A DNA stretch of 64,000 bases from Ascidia mentula (GCA_947561715.1 OX387201.1:19110001-19174000); one strand, 5' to 3'; counted from the first letter of the stretch, positions 27,553 to 39,992 are shown. Notes: generated by a model not told the origin, from the letters alone. Translations and numbers: made by a program.

Positions 27553-30085
27553 TCATCTGTTGTTATGAAGTTCAATTGTTTCGAGTTTAAGTTTGTCGAG
27601 TTCAATCTGAATAACGTCGGTAACAGTTTTTCGCATTTTCATCGCACTCCAGCCAAGTTTTCTAGCTTTGGCAATTTGTTCCTCAAAGTTGATTGGTTCA
27701 CCGATGAGAACGGTCACTTTTTTACCTGAAGGAAAATTGTTCAAAGTCACTTAATACAAACACTCTAATACATCACAAATTCTGTATGGTGACAGTTAAC
27801 AATTTTGCCAATTTCTTTAAAAAGCCATGTCAGTCTCAAGTCTATAACTTTAGTAATTGCTGGTGTTTTCAAAAACTGACTGTAGAAAAACTTTACTTCG
27901 CAAGCTTTTAGACAAGCACTTCATCAACAATTATATTGATACGGTGAGCGATCGACAGCCTGCCAGGGGTCTTTGGTTTTTAAACTGATCCAGTTTTTTA
28001 TTCATTAATCACATTGCACTTCATCAAGTGCTACAAATGGCGTGACAAAATAAAATTGTAACAGCGGTGAAACTTTGCCAAGGACATTCAGTGAATAATT
28101 TTAAAGGAAATGCATAACTTTGTTTATGAAAGCTTACAACCTGGCGACAAAAATTTTTTTTAATAACAACCACGAAGATATGTGTGATGCAACAGAAATT
28201 ACCATTTATACAAGAATGCTACTAAGCATTTAACAAACTTACCTATTTTTGGAAGGTATGGCTTTTTATTGGGAAGAATATCATCGATGCCAAGGTGATA
28301 CATTGGAAGAACAATTGGAGTTTTCTTGCATTCAGTTATTAACCTTCCCACACCCCACTTCAATCTGAGTGACAAAATATGTTTTGCTTTTATATCAAAA
28401 ATGTCTTGTTTTCAACAAATATCATGGAGTTTTTCTGTTATAATTTATGAGACCTGATCAATCCTTTATCCATGTTCACTTTTCCTTCCGGGAAAACATG
28501 GACCCACTCATTTGCATTGAGTTTATCAAGGGCGCAATCCATTCCCCTCTGAAACACTCCATTTCCTCTAATTACCGGGAAAGTCTGCAATTAAACATTT
28601 ACTAGTTTAAATACATTAGGTTTGCAGGCTTCTCATTGCATCCGAGCTGGATCAGCCACTTTTTCCCAACAAGCTTGAGCAAGATCTGATAAATCCAGCT
28701 CCCGGTGAGGTTTGAACTCACGACCTAGGATAACCAGCTCCAACACTAACAGAGCTCAGCAGTTTAGTGAGGTATACTGTGGCTAAGGTACGATCATGCA
28801 CAGACACACAATTTTCTTTGGAAACCTTTACATATACAGGGCGAATCTTCGCCACTTTAATCAGGCAACGCAGTCATGTTTCATGCAACATTGCTGTGTT
28901 GTTTAAATACATGGTTTCTCTACAAGTAAGAAATTTAACAAAAAACTAGATTGTGATTTTACATATTGGAATGTCATAGCATTAGTATTATAAAATTTAC
29001 CTTTCCAAGAGCAAAGAATATGGAATGCCAGGTTTTTGTGAAGAGAATATCATGTGCTCCCAACATCCATCTCAATTTGTGTGATTGGAGGATTGATCGC
29101 CATGGTAATGTTCCAGCGAATAAGGGGTCATCCATGCAACTGTGATGGTTACATACTGCAAAAATAATTTAACAGCTTTACATCTAGCTTCATATAACTG
29201 CTCACTTATTCATGTGTGTGATAACAATCATGATTGTGGGCATTCTCAGATTAGAAAGTTTGTAATCTGGACAGTGAATGTAAATTTTTCAGCAAATTTA
29301 TGTTGTGCACATTATCAGAACGCTTTTGTACGTTAATGCATTAATTGATTAATTTTGTGCAGATTTGGGTGCAAAATACTTGGAAGTTAAAAAGTCTGAA
29401 AAGGAAAGCCAAAGCTAATATTATGCTACTCCAAGTATTTTGCACCCAAGTATATTGGTCTTTTGCGTCTATTCAGTCTTGAACAGCTGCGCTTAAATCA
29501 ATAGCATAATAGCTTTGGCTTTGTGCAGATTATCGTAAACTTTCTCAAAAGTGTGATGAGAATGAGGATATATCTTCCCCACATGACATTTTCTCAATCT
29601 AGGTTAAATTTGTGTTAAAGAGCTGATTAAAACAGCTGTTAAATAACAGATGCACAATGAAGTTATCTTTTTTGACACGTTTTGTTTCTAGACTGGGAGT
29701 TGTTTCAGAAGCAAACCACTAATTAACAAGGGTAATTTATTTTTCTAATATGCAATGTACACAATACTTCTCACATGGGTTACATTGTACCCGGATTAAA
29801 ACATTTTATCAGTTAATATTGTGAATATGATTTATTACATATTTGTGTATCGCAAGATTAGTCTAAACAAACAACATGAACTTTACCTGTTATTAGGGGT
29901 GTGTTTTTGTCTCTGTGAGCAACCAAGTTGTTGAAAACTTCAGCCCTGTGAACTTTGGTCTTATTGGCATAGCAAAGCCATATCTTGCTTAGTGATGCAA
30001 CCGCCGCCATGGTTATATTGGTAGAGCACCTCCACCACAATGGGAAAGGCTCGGCTGGAAACGGCCATTTTACTTTCAGGCTCAT
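27553..30085 (-). CDS. TAFAZZIN: Tafazzin, cardiolipin-remodelling transacylase
   Basis: Mitochondrial phospholipid-lysophospholipid transacylase that remodels cardiolipin on the inner and outer membrane faces. Five exons in transcription order: 29887-30085, 29001-29155, 28454-28584, 28243-28364 and 27553-27725, with consistent phases and 259 residues. The start [17 protein letters not shown] matches the conserved tafazzin N-terminus; an upstream in-frame ATG at 30097 would add four residues. The acyltransferase motif HX4D is H70-D75 in [11 protein letters not shown]. The second conserved block is [14 protein letters not shown], followed by [19 protein letters not shown] and the C-terminal [15 protein letters not shown]. 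The protein has no counterpart of human exon 5, like the human short isoform of 262 residues. It is convergent with PRMT6, with about 210 bp between stop codons. Intron 1 carries a foldback sequence and intron 2 a SINE. Confidence 0.95.
27935..28035 (+). repeat. Dispersed repeat piece sharing GATACGGTGAGCGATCGACA
   Basis: The 20-base core at about 27938-27958, then GATCCAG and TTCATTAA about 25-55 bases later, recur in the same order at about 45035-45100 within a kelch-gene intron. Two copies are too few to define an element; it may be the end of a longer transposon. It lies in the tafazzin intron between exons 4 and 5. Confidence 0.5.
28618..28890 (-). repeat. tRNA-derived SINE in tafazzin intron 2
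   Basis: Older copy of the element at 24358-24695. It shares GAGCTGGATCAGCCACTTTT, CTCCCGGTGAGGTTTGAACT and the body segment GTGGCTAAGGTACGATCATG. The tRNA-like head has more substitutions and a small deletion. Confidence 0.7.
29354..29531. repeat. Interlocked foldback sequence flanked by a 12-bp direct repeat
   Basis: Two inverted repeats interlock. An 18-bp perfect pair is 29367-29384 (GGGTGCAAAATACTTGGA) with 29430-29447. A longer imperfect pair is 29407-29428 with 29502-29520 (TAGCATAATAGCTTTGGCT). The direct repeat TTTGTGCAGATT flanks the whole (29354-29365 and 29520-29531). It sits in tafazzin intron 1. It could be a foldback MITE with a 12-bp duplication or a rearranged pair of inverted copies. 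Confidence 0.6.
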
Positions 30086-30109
30086 TATCTTGTTCAAACC
30101 AACCTAAAA

Positions 30110-33100
30110 AAATTGAACTATGACATGACAGCTAAACAGAGATTACGAAACCAGGACTTTCGACTTTGTTGATTAACTATAATATTCAGGGTACTTCTTA
30201 AACGTACACAACCACCATGTATTGAAAAAAATAAATCTATTCGAATAACCTAAAGATCTTTCGTCTGTACTTCAGCAATTTTTCTGAATAACATATACTA
30301 CGCAATTCCTATATGTTGATATTTACAATATCTGTTATGTGTTTATCCTATAAACATACGGTAATTGGTGGGACAGTTGGGGTGTTTTAAGTAATGTGCG
30401 TTATAGTACGTTCCAAAAAAAAGTTTTAAGGTGCTTCCCCAAACACAGAAACCATCAATATTTTGCGTGGCGTGTGAGAAGCGATCAAACATTAGTTAAT
30501 TTGTAATTTGAATAAAATAAATTGATAAAAAAAATTTTTGAGTGGTTTTGTGTTTGTTTTTTTAAAACCAAATCTTTGAACTAATAGAACTGCAACGGTT
30601 GTAAATAACAAAATAGTAGCCTACATTCAAAATAAGTAACACCATACTTTACAAAAAGTTATTTTATTATACGGATTTGCTTTTAATAAATGTAAAAAGA
30701 TTTAAACACCAGTAAAGTAGGCTACTATAAAAAAAATGCTTGCCTGTGTTTGTTAAGCTACTTGGAATTTCAATTAGTGCGTGGAGTTTCACACAGCATT
30801 GTTCGTGATACTTCAATGACGGCTGGTTCTCTAATTGTGTTCGACTTGTCAAGACAGCACTCCATACCTCTAGCGAGTGATGTGGCCTGGGCAGAAGTGC
30901 TTTCGGACGATCTAATTTTGCACCAAGTTCTCGACCTTCTGAATATTGTGTTCTTCTTTTCCCTTCAGAAGGATGTACACCATCAGAAGGTCAAACGCGG
31001 GACTTGCTGAAAGGTAATTGACTAAGTTTTATTGCATTTGTTGATTCATAAGGATCAGATAAGGGCAGACTGGTCCCTTTTCTTATCAAGCGAATAAATG
31101 TATTATTAATGTTAATAAGCGAACGGGCTGATTAAAAAAAATATTTATTCGTCCTAAGGAATAAAACGTAGCTATTCCTGTAGCCCCTGACTGCTAAGGT
31201 ATTGAATTTGTGTAAAAACCCGATAAGTGAAATAATGTGCGCAAGCCATTATCACCTGCTGAAGATTCGCAATCGATTTTCCCAATGTGCGAATTCAGTA
31301 TCGTTTTCGTAAGCGAATGAAAATGTCTCTTGTGAAAGGCTATTGGGAAGATCCATTAATCATCACAGCTGGAGGCCGTCCTGTAACAATAGGCACTGAT
31401 AAATTGTCTCGGTTCGCCGGTGGCGCCTGTCAGGAAAACTACAGCCTTCCTTTTGGTCTGTGTTTGTAGTTCGATGAATGAAATTGAGAATTTAGCCGTG
31501 ATTTTCTCACCGCATTGGAAAAATGTAACATGGTTAGATATGAATCCGTACAGCTTGGCGCTTGGATTTGTATAAACTGGAGCCAGCACGATAGACTATT
31601 TTGCGCTAATCGAATCAGCTTATCTGTAACATCGTGTTCTAAACTTATGTCTTATCGTAAGCTTTTCAGAGAATACGAAACACGGGAAGGCCAGAGCTTA
31701 AACAGCCTTAAGCCTGAACTAGAGAGCTGCTTTAAATTATTCATTGCTTTATCATGATGTTCGTACCAATGGGGGTTTGTACAGGTGTTAGCTATAGGGC
31801 GTTGTAGCATTTCGGAATGGACTTAGTTGATTTTATTAAATTTGCAATGAGCGTACAGTATGCTTTTATAAGCTGCAAAGCATAACCTGCTGATGTTTGA
31901 ACGACGGTAATTGTAGACATGGTGATTGCTTTAAAAAATAGCAATGCCTGTAAGGAATTGCACATACCACAGGTTGTATGTCGCGTGGTGTCAGTCTGAT
32001 TAGTGGCGAATGGTTGCTAATCGAAGATCTTTATCTAGTTTAGAATTCACGCGACCAGTGCCACGTGATCTCGGGGATTGATTAACATGTTGTATCTCCA
32101 GTTACTCTGCTAGCTGATAAAACAGAGTGGCAGATGTTATATATAACGTCACACTTGTTTGTAGCAAGCCACAACGAGCAGCTCACAATGAACTGACGAC
32201 GTCGTTTACAAATGTCGTAAATCTACTGTGGAGATACTATTTACTCTACAAGCAATAGACAGATTCCAGAATGACAAATTCTACACAGCAACATATTGGC
32301 ATTGCTCGCCCATGCTGAGCTAAGGTGGAAGGCGATAACCTCGCAACACAAAAGCCAGTTTAAAGCGTTCAGCACTCCCAGCCAGGGGTTTAATCCGTAA
32401 ATGTATCGAAGCTCGCGCGGATCGGATTACTTGTTACGTCATAATGTGTTACTGTTGAGCGCTCTAGTAGGCTTTTGTAAATGAGGAAGGTATGCGACGC
32501 GAAGCCAGTCGAATAAACTACAACACCGCTGTAGAATAGACTTGTTGTGACATCATAAAATCAGGCAGGCGACCCTGGATAGCGAGTCGCGCGTCGCGTT
32601 ATAAAAACAATTTTACAATTGAATGTTGTTTTCTGTCGCCATTCTTGCCTTGGGCTGAAGTCGGCTGCGTCCTTAGGCTTGTGCTATCAGATTAAAGCTT
32701 GTTCTCTTTACGCCTAGGTTAAGGTGGTCGAAATAAGTGAGCAAACTGTTGCTAGAGTTGTTGTTGTTGGTGAATAGTAAGTACGGACAACCCCACATGA
32801 TGACGGCTTCTAACAAATATTACTTCAGGTAAGGTTGAAACTTAGAATTGTTGAGTAATAATTTAGTGTTGCTGTCATGTTGATCGAATATTTCGAGTCT
32901 ATTTCTATGTATGTTGTGGTTATAAATGTTTGACGTAATCACTAAGAACCGTTGCCTTTCTGGATTAATCCGATTTTCTGGAACTACTTGTATTTGATCG
33001 GGGATTTGGTGCTGTACCATATGGCAATATGGCCTATTGGGTCATTGATGTTTTTAGTTGGCGCTCGTTGGTGGAACTTCCAGTGTATTATCATCCACAC

Positions 33101-34200
33101 CAGCATAATAGGCCCAACTCATATGTTGTGTAATGGCGCGCTTAATTTAAAAGCTCGAGTGTCCTTGTGATGACCACAAGTAGACGGCGGTCGTCATGAC
33201 AACCGTAGGCAAGTTAAGGCCTGTAACATTCACTACATGGGGTTCAAGTTTAGGGTGGATGTAAACAGCAATAAACTATTGCGGGAAACTTATATTTTAT
33301 CTCTTTTCGTATCCGAAACACCAAAAATAACAAATGAATTCATATCGTAAATCAAAAACATCATGGCACCATTACTTTTACTATGATTTCATGACATATA
33401 AATTAAGGGCCGATATTGCATTCGGGAAGGCTTGTTGTGTTTGTTGTTCGATGTTGTTCTAATTGTCGTCATACGTAGAAACCCAATATACAAACAATGG
33501 CAAATACACGTTGACGTTGCGATAAATACTCGTGTATTTCGTTAAAATAAATGTTGCTGGCATTGCATATTTATTTATGTGCGCGCAATATCAACACATT
33601 GCCAAACACAAATATACCCCGTTTGTTTGCTCAACGAGCGATCAAGCGAGCTTACGTAGACAACAAATCAACAAATTATGAATGCGAAGAAGTGTGGATT
33701 TAAGAGGATGACGTAGATGACGATTTGCATGTTTAAGAACGGGGTTTAAAACAGACTGATGGGGATTTTTCGTGATGGTTTCGTCAACATTGTAAATTCG
33801 GTTGCGTTCAATCCATCATTTACGACATGTGAAAACAGTCCAAACGTAACAGCGAATATTCCTGTATTTGCGTATTATACAAAACCAAACGAAGAAAATA
33901 TAAACAGATCAAGGAACAATTGCATACGGCGAAACCAGAAGTTGTTGATTCTTTAACGTTCAGTGGGACTTATATATTTTGAGACTTTTTTGAAGACTCG
34001 ATAACAGAAATTTGTCAGAATAGTCACCGAAAATGTGCCAGAAATAAAAAAGTATGAAACAAACCGTGCGTTTGCCCTTTTACCCACCTTGACATTCAAT
34101 TTAATAACAGCTGTTTTCTGTAGTTGTAGGAATTACACAACGGCCTAAAAAGTATATAGTTTAACTGTAAAAATACATACACCAAAATATTTCTTTGCAT
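30110..34200. other. Intergenic stretch, probable 5' region of the FAM124-like gene
   Basis: No exon with family similarity is visible. The first exon of the downstream FAM124-like gene must lie in or before this stretch, because the exon at 34205 starts in mid-codon. Candidate donors exist, for instance near 32778 (AGTAAGT), but none gives a matching ATG and phase that I trust. Short open frames at 30750-31010 and 31287-31757 have no support. Confidence 0.45.
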
Positions 34201-34204
34201 TCAG

Positions 34205-36223
34205 GAAGAAATCCCGAACCCCCGTTCCGGTTGACCGAACACGACAAGGAAGGGCGAGTTCCACAGACAGTAAGTGAACGAACACTAAAATATTATCAGA
34301 AGTTTTAATGTAACTGTTTGCTAATCAACAGTGGCGATAAAAATAGCATTTATGCTGATTGACAAGCACAAAAATGGTGATTTTGCATTTCGTGCGAGCT
34401 ATCAATCACTGATGCCAAGGAACCCAAAAGTTTGTATTGGTCAACAATTAGGGATCAGATTGCTTTTCGTTGTCACCTGACATAACTTTTGTTGTGTTGC
34501 AATTGACAAAAAAAAGTATAATTTTAACGTCTTTTCTTATTTTTTATTTACGCAGGCGATGATCTCGCCACGTCGTTGGACGAGTCGAAGCGCGTGACCT
34601 TGCACGTGATCACTGATCCCGGCCAATCACATGAGGTTTCATCGACGTTTCAAAGTCTGCTTGAAAGACTCGACCCATCGTTGGATGTGGTTTGTGTGTC
34701 GGAAAGTGCCAAACCCCGGAAGCTTTCAATGCCCAAAAATGGGATGAGTCATCACGTGAGTAAACCAGACCCTGTTAAGAAAGTTTTTCCAAGCTTTTAA
34801 GCGTGCTCCCAAGTTGGAACAAGTTAAATGTACATCGGAAATAAGTGGATTGTTTATATTCGATACCATAAGATAAGTAAACCACAAAGTAGAAGTCTTT
34901 GCTTGGCCGTTTGGTCAGCGTCGTCTGATAGTCACACCAGCTGCAGATGAGACCTTTTAGGCCATCTGTCTGCAGCTTATACACAATTCGATACCATGCT
35001 TTTCACAAAGTAAATACTTTAATCTGCGATGGGCTCTTTGTGTTATGTAAAGTTCAATCTGTGAGTTAAAGGAATTTTCGTCCGTACCCAATGTAAACTC
35101 TCTTTATTTCCAGTCCCATCCCCAAGTTCCGTCAGTTGCGATCGTTCTTTTCTTCGACGACAACGAAACCGGGGAATACCGACATCAAGACGATACCAAC
35201 AACAACAATTTCCATCCGACAACGAAAAAGGACAACAAGCGGACAAACAACTTCACACAAGTTCGTCAAATTTTCTCACGCTCGCCGTGGAAGTTTCATC
35301 ACCGGGTGGCGATCACGGGCAAGCTTATGTCGTGCGACTCAAACGCTCAGGACTTTTTCAAGTACGATCCGCAATCCGTAACTCCACAGTCACGCGACTC
35401 CGGTCGCCGAACTCCGCTCCCCGTCGCGCCTCCAGCGGCCAAGTCGTCCACGCCAACGTACGATTTCTATTATCCCATATGGGGAGTTCGCAAAGTTCAT
35501 TACGGAAAACAAGTTCTGAGGTTCAATTTGTTCACGAGTCACGAAAACTGGGAGGACCAGATAAAACTTTATCGCCTGATTTTGCGCAAAAGCGAGACGA
35601 AAGTTCGGGACGACTTCTGTTACTTTTCCATTTTCTCGAATCAAAACACAGAAGTTCAATTCGCGTTGAAGAAGTTGCCGAAAAATTTGAAACCTCACCC
35701 GCTGCGTTCAACGATCGTCCAGTTCCGAGTTCGCAACGTCGGTCAGCTCGTACCCCTCCTTCCACACTCGTGTGAACCAATCAGCGAGCTTCGTTGGAGG
35801 ACACGTGACCACGACTCCAACCTTCTATTGCTTCAAATAAACCGTCAGGTAGACGTTGCTGCGGAACAAGGTTTTGCGGTGGAATCTGCACTTTCCGACT
35901 ACGACAGCCCGACAACGGAACATTGCGTCGTCACCAATTCTAAACCAACAAGGCCGCAAAAAGTGACGTCATGTCTGTCGTCAATTCATGACGTCAAAGC
36001 CGTTGCAAACGGTCTGTCGGACATTCAAGTTACGCCAAAAATAAAACCTCGCCTTCACCCGCGGAAAATCAAACCAGCGCATACGTCATCGTCAACATCG
36101 CCGTCCACGTCACCGGAGAGAAGTGACGTAACACCGAGAACAAGTCGTGCCAAGTTCGAATATTTTTCGACGTCACGTTCTCCCACTGACGTAACGGGAA
36201 GAGAGCGGGGAGTTTTCGTGTGA
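34205..36223 (+). CDS. FAM124-family protein, 5' end missing
   Basis: Three exons: 34205-34269, 34556-34755 and 35114-36223, joined in consistent phase to give about 457 visible residues. After a short basic/Ser region come VTLHVITDPGQS, VAIVLFFDDN, WKFHHRVAITGKLM, then YYPIWGVRKVHYGKQVLRF, DDFCYFSIFSNQNTEVQFAL, RVRNVGQLVPLLPHSCEPIS and RWRTRDHDSNLLLLQ. These blocks occur in the same order in human FAM124A/B. The family function is unknown; it has been related to the glyoxalase/VOC fold, with the HDxN segment conserved. The C-terminal 120 residues are low-complexity and Ser/Thr/Pro-rich, as in the human proteins. A polyadenylation signal AATAAA is at 36259-36264. The start codon is in an unlocated upstream exon. 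Confidence 0.87.
34872..34985 (-). repeat. Dispersed repeat, family 'GCTGCAGACAGATGGCC'
   Basis: Minus-strand copy of a roughly 110-base repeat whose landmarks are GCTGCAGACAGATGGCC, CCTAAAAGGTCTCATC, AGCTGGTGTGACTATCAGAC and GGCCAAGCAAAGACTT. Other copies are at 42998-43118, 48778-48850 and 53738-53840 on the plus strand. This copy lies in a FAM124 intron. Confidence 0.8.
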
Positions 36224-36258
36224 AAGATCTTCTTTTTTGTTCGTTATTTGTTTTTCAA

Positions 36259-36264
36259 AATAAA
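36259..36264 (+). terminator. Polyadenylation signal of the FAM124-like gene
   Basis: AATAAA 36 bp after the stop codon, followed by an AT-rich then GT-containing stretch. Confidence 0.6.
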
Positions 36265-36655
36265 ATTTTAAGGCGACAGCGGATTTGCAACGACTCTGAT
36301 TTTATGGAACGGTTAAATGTAGGTTTTTGAAACGTTACCTAGATACTTGTGCAACATTAATTCGGTTAGGGCAAACCTCTTCTCATCGCCGTGATGCAAC
36401 TTCCACCAGTTTCGATTAACAGTGACATGAAATCAGCAACACAATAAACACGTCACGCCTCCACGAAAAACGCAAGTGATTCATTGTAATACAAACCAGT
36501 CGATTAGTGCGACGCATGGAATCACTGCTGGAATCCGTAAGCAAGAGTGCGTGTGATTAACAGGATATCGTCACTATTGTCACAACTGTGCGAAGAAACC
36601 GTAAACAAGTCTGTCTTGAACGGAGGAGAAACTTTCGACCGAAGTATTGAACGAC

Positions 36656-39600
36656 ATGGATCAGAATCCTGGTATGTAATGAAGTATTTTGAAGTTTCAA
36701 CTTCGCATTTATTATTATGTTTATTGAAAACTGCAACGCAAGCAAAACGCGTATTTTGTATTAATTTTATTAATTCTTTTATGGTGTTATTGATTTTAAA
36801 ACTTAAAGGTTTAAATTCTAACTTCATTAATACAAAATAGCAAATTAATAGAATGGATTTCACTTAAGTTGAACGTATTCTTCTAATGGTGTAATTCAAG
36901 TAATATTTTACATGTTTCGCAAGTGTATCGAGTATTTTCACATAGTTACAAACAACTAACAGTAGTGAAATTATTTTGGCTATAGGGCTAACTTAATTCC
37001 GTGCCAGATTTTACTAAGTATATGGGTTTTTTGGCATGAAGGTTAACAACGGAAAATTCGCAACAAGTCGCAGTGGGAGGTGATGGGTTGCGACAAGTTG
37101 CATGTAGGTCATTTTGTAAGTCTCCACCCGGCCGTGCTGACCAAAGCAAAACCCAATACATGCGATAACAAGCATTTTACGCACAGAATTCTACAATCAA
37201 ACCAGCGTGTATGAGAGACTGGGCAGAACATCTCATCAGCCCCCGGCAAACGATTGGGGTGAAGATTTTCCGCCATCAGGTCGCACCTTTGTCCCCTCCA
37301 GCGGCCGAGAGCGACGTCATGCTCATAAACATGCGACAGGGTCGGATTACGGTGAGAAATTATCTATTATTTTCGGTGAATGACAATCGTGAAGTGGTTT
37401 GTATAAGTTCTTCCCTATTTTGATGCACGTTACTGTAAAGTAGGGATGTGACAAGGCGAACCCGAATAGATTCGCCAAATATGAGCACAGATTTCATATT
37501 CGTGCAAACCCGAATATTGCGCAAGATTCGTATGCGAATATTTATTAGAGCGTATAGTACGGTTGTGTGATACACTAACTGAGGTTTAGTGCTTTTTCGC
37601 ATGATCAACAATGGAAGCATAGCGCTAGGAGAGCAAGTCTAGTCGTTTTTGCTATTGGTTAATCACCACGAATGTACAAAACGTGACGAAAATAGTGTTT
37701 CTCTTGCAGCGAAATCCGTTTCGTCTAACATCGTATCATAGTCTATAGGCGCAACAAAGTAAGTCTATTCGTGGCACGGGTTTGCATAACTAAAACACAG
37801 AAGCGCATTTGACGACAAAAAAACTTCAGTCCTGAGTTGTTTAACATTATATTTGTTCAATGTGAAGGCACAATTACGTCATGTTAAGTCAAAGTTTCGT
37901 TCTTCCAAAACAGTAGCGGTATAGCCGCCATTGTTCGCCTGTGCGATAGTAGACTTAGTTGTTGGTTTCTGTAAGTTTATTTTACTTTACAAACATCAAC
38001 TGCATGTAATTATTTTGTCGAATGACAGGAAGAACAAACGTTCGTCAAGGAACATAGGATCTATTGGTCACGTCTTACTTACACACGAATATATTTGGGT
38101 TCGTGCGAATAATGTTTCCTATTTATTCGGGTTCGCACGAACCCGAATCCTTTTTTATCTGGCACATCCCTATAACGCAGTATGTTTGGAAAGTACAACC
38201 AATATAGCCTGGTTAAATTTTCTGCGTTCCACCTTAAAACCAGGGGTGCCATATACCGTCTCGATCTATTAGTCTAGGCCTATTGAGATTTGTCCAAAGT
38301 TTGGAGTTCTTTTTTTCAATAGTTTTTGGCTCAAACAACGTGAAATGTTCCGTTTTTATTCAACAACATTTCCTTTATACTAATTTCAAATCGCGACTTG
38401 CTTCTAACGAAACTTCAGAGTTTCAAGCTTTGCGCGACGAAACAATTGTCGGAAGTGATTTCGTTTTGTTCCATTCTTACAGCTTGGTTGCGTTACAGCT
38501 TGGTGTTAGCACCATGGGACAAAATGCAGTAGAGAAGCGACTCATTGATTCCTGCCTGAGCTTGCATGGTTATAGAGACTCATATTAAATATATCGGCAC
38601 TTGATATTTTAAACGAACTCTCCGTAATATCTCATTCAAATCATTTGTATTTTGCACAAACGCATTTAAACAACAACGCCTAAAAAAATATCTTCACAAA
38701 ATATGTAACAAAAATTATTTTAATTGCATAGAAAGCTGAATTCTTAATGCCTTTATATTGTTGCCAAGCTCCACTTAACTCACATTAGTTAACTTTCAAC
38801 TTGTTTAGACCATCGCAGACGAAACTGGAAAGCTATAGGGACACGTGACACCGATGACGACACAAGCAGCAGCTCTGATGACGATGAGTTTAACGAATGG
38901 GAAAGTTGGGAATATACCGGACAAAAAGTAGACTCCATAGTGGCAGCAATCCGAGCCGATTTTCTCCGAAAAATCCCGAACCAAAATACGAATCGCTCCG
39001 AAGCATTCCAACGACAAGGATTGGCATTCCGACAGCTGTCAGCTATGAACCGACCAAAAGCCGCAATTCCGCAGGATGAGGAGGAACACATTTACGTTAC
39101 CATCGATAGCGAACCACCATCGGCAGCAGATAGACCAGGAGCCCCAGTGACTTTGTCCCCGAACCCCACGTATTTAGACTTGCCCCGAAATGCGTTGGTC
39201 TCCTTCTATGGCAGTGTTACGTTAACACCCAAGGAGTTACAGAAGTGGAATCTCGACAGGGGAATGAGAGCTTTGTACTGTAGACCGGACAGATGCTTTG
39301 CGATATTAAAGATACGACGTGAGCGTTTGACATTGGAGGAATGTGATAGTGCAGGAGAAGGAGACGCAGATTCCACAGACACAAGCGATGATGAAGAGAG
39401 ATTTAATCCTCATCACTTTGGAAGAAGTGGAATCCCTCAATCCGGAGGAAGCAAAGATACAAAGAAACCGCTTGGAAAAAGGTTATTCTCATGTATGAAA
39501 GGTGGTTTGCCCGGCTACAGAGGTCTGGATTACAACAGCTCTCTCTCGAAAGCTTCGACAGGGAAAAGAGCAATGTCCTGCTATGAATTCGATTACAATC

Positions 39601-39791
39601 AAATAGTTTACTGCGAAAGCAGCGTTCGTGGAGCACCTGAAACTCTACTTTTCTGGATCTACTACATGTTTGTTGAGGAGAGGCCACTGATTGAGTTGTA
39701 CGCAATCGACTGCGACGACCAAAAGCACGCTGGTCTGCTGGTTCAGTCACTCGAAAGGGAAATTCAAGCTCATTCCAGAGCCAAGCGTTGA
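36656..39791 (+). CDS. Unassigned 387-aa protein with possible PTB-like C-terminal domain
   Basis: Three exons join in phase: 36656-36671 (MDQNP), 37187-37351 and 38809-39791. The join gives MDQNPEFYNQTSVYERLG at the start and GSDYDHRRRNWKAIG across the second junction. Residues about 60-100 form an acidic Ser/Asp stretch (DTDDDTSSSSDDDEFNEW). After a Pro-rich linker comes VSFYGSVTLTPKELQKW, RCFAILKIRRERLTLEE, an acidic insert (about 260-275), CYEFDYNQIVYCESS, LFWIYYMFVEE, IELYAIDC and a final helix HAGLLVQSLEREIQA. The strand order and closing helix resemble a phosphotyrosine-binding/PID domain, such as those of FAM43-type proteins, but similarity is weak. If right, it would be a cytoplasmic adaptor. 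Polyadenylation signal AATAAA lies at 39993-39998. Introns hold a SINE piece and a transposon-like element. Confidence 0.75.
37038..37165 (-). repeat. SINE-like element piece with TTGAT-type body
   Basis: Minus-strand fragment of the element at 5840-6165: GTGATGGGTTGCGACAAGTT and CACCCGGCCGTGCTGACCAA are the reverse complements of its GCAACCCATCAC and GGCCAGCACGGCCGGGTG segments. It ends just before the acceptor of the exon at 37187. Confidence 0.65.
37441..38172. mobile_element. Probable non-autonomous hAT-like DNA transposon, 732 bp
   Basis: The ends are TAGGGATGTGAC at 37441 and, in reverse complement, TAGGGATGTGCC at 38172, with related subterminal sequence (AACCCGAAT/ATTCG repeated many times). 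An 11-bp-arm palindrome ATTCGGGTTCG...CGAACCCGAAT lies near the right end (about 38127-38151). TAGGGATGTG is a common hAT-type terminus. I see no matching 8-bp target duplication, so either it has decayed or the ends differ slightly. It lies within the intron before exon 3 of the neighbouring gene and has no transposase frame. Confidence 0.6.
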
Positions 39792-39992
39792 AATGCGTAA
39801 GATTTAAAACTGTCAGATGGAACAAATCCCAGTGTAAATTTTAATGTCTATGCTGTAATCAATGATTGTCAAAAAAGTTTCAATAGTTGTTTTCGTAAAT
39901 GTTGATGAAGCAGTGTAATTGGCGCGTATCAATTTGTACCAGCGTTGACATATGTTTTTTATAAAACTCTTGACATCCAATCAAATACAAAA

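Noticed and set aside
35287-35775. 162-codon frame overlapping the FAM124 exon
   Set aside because: It is a shadow in another frame of the FAM124-coding exon, which has clear family motifs.
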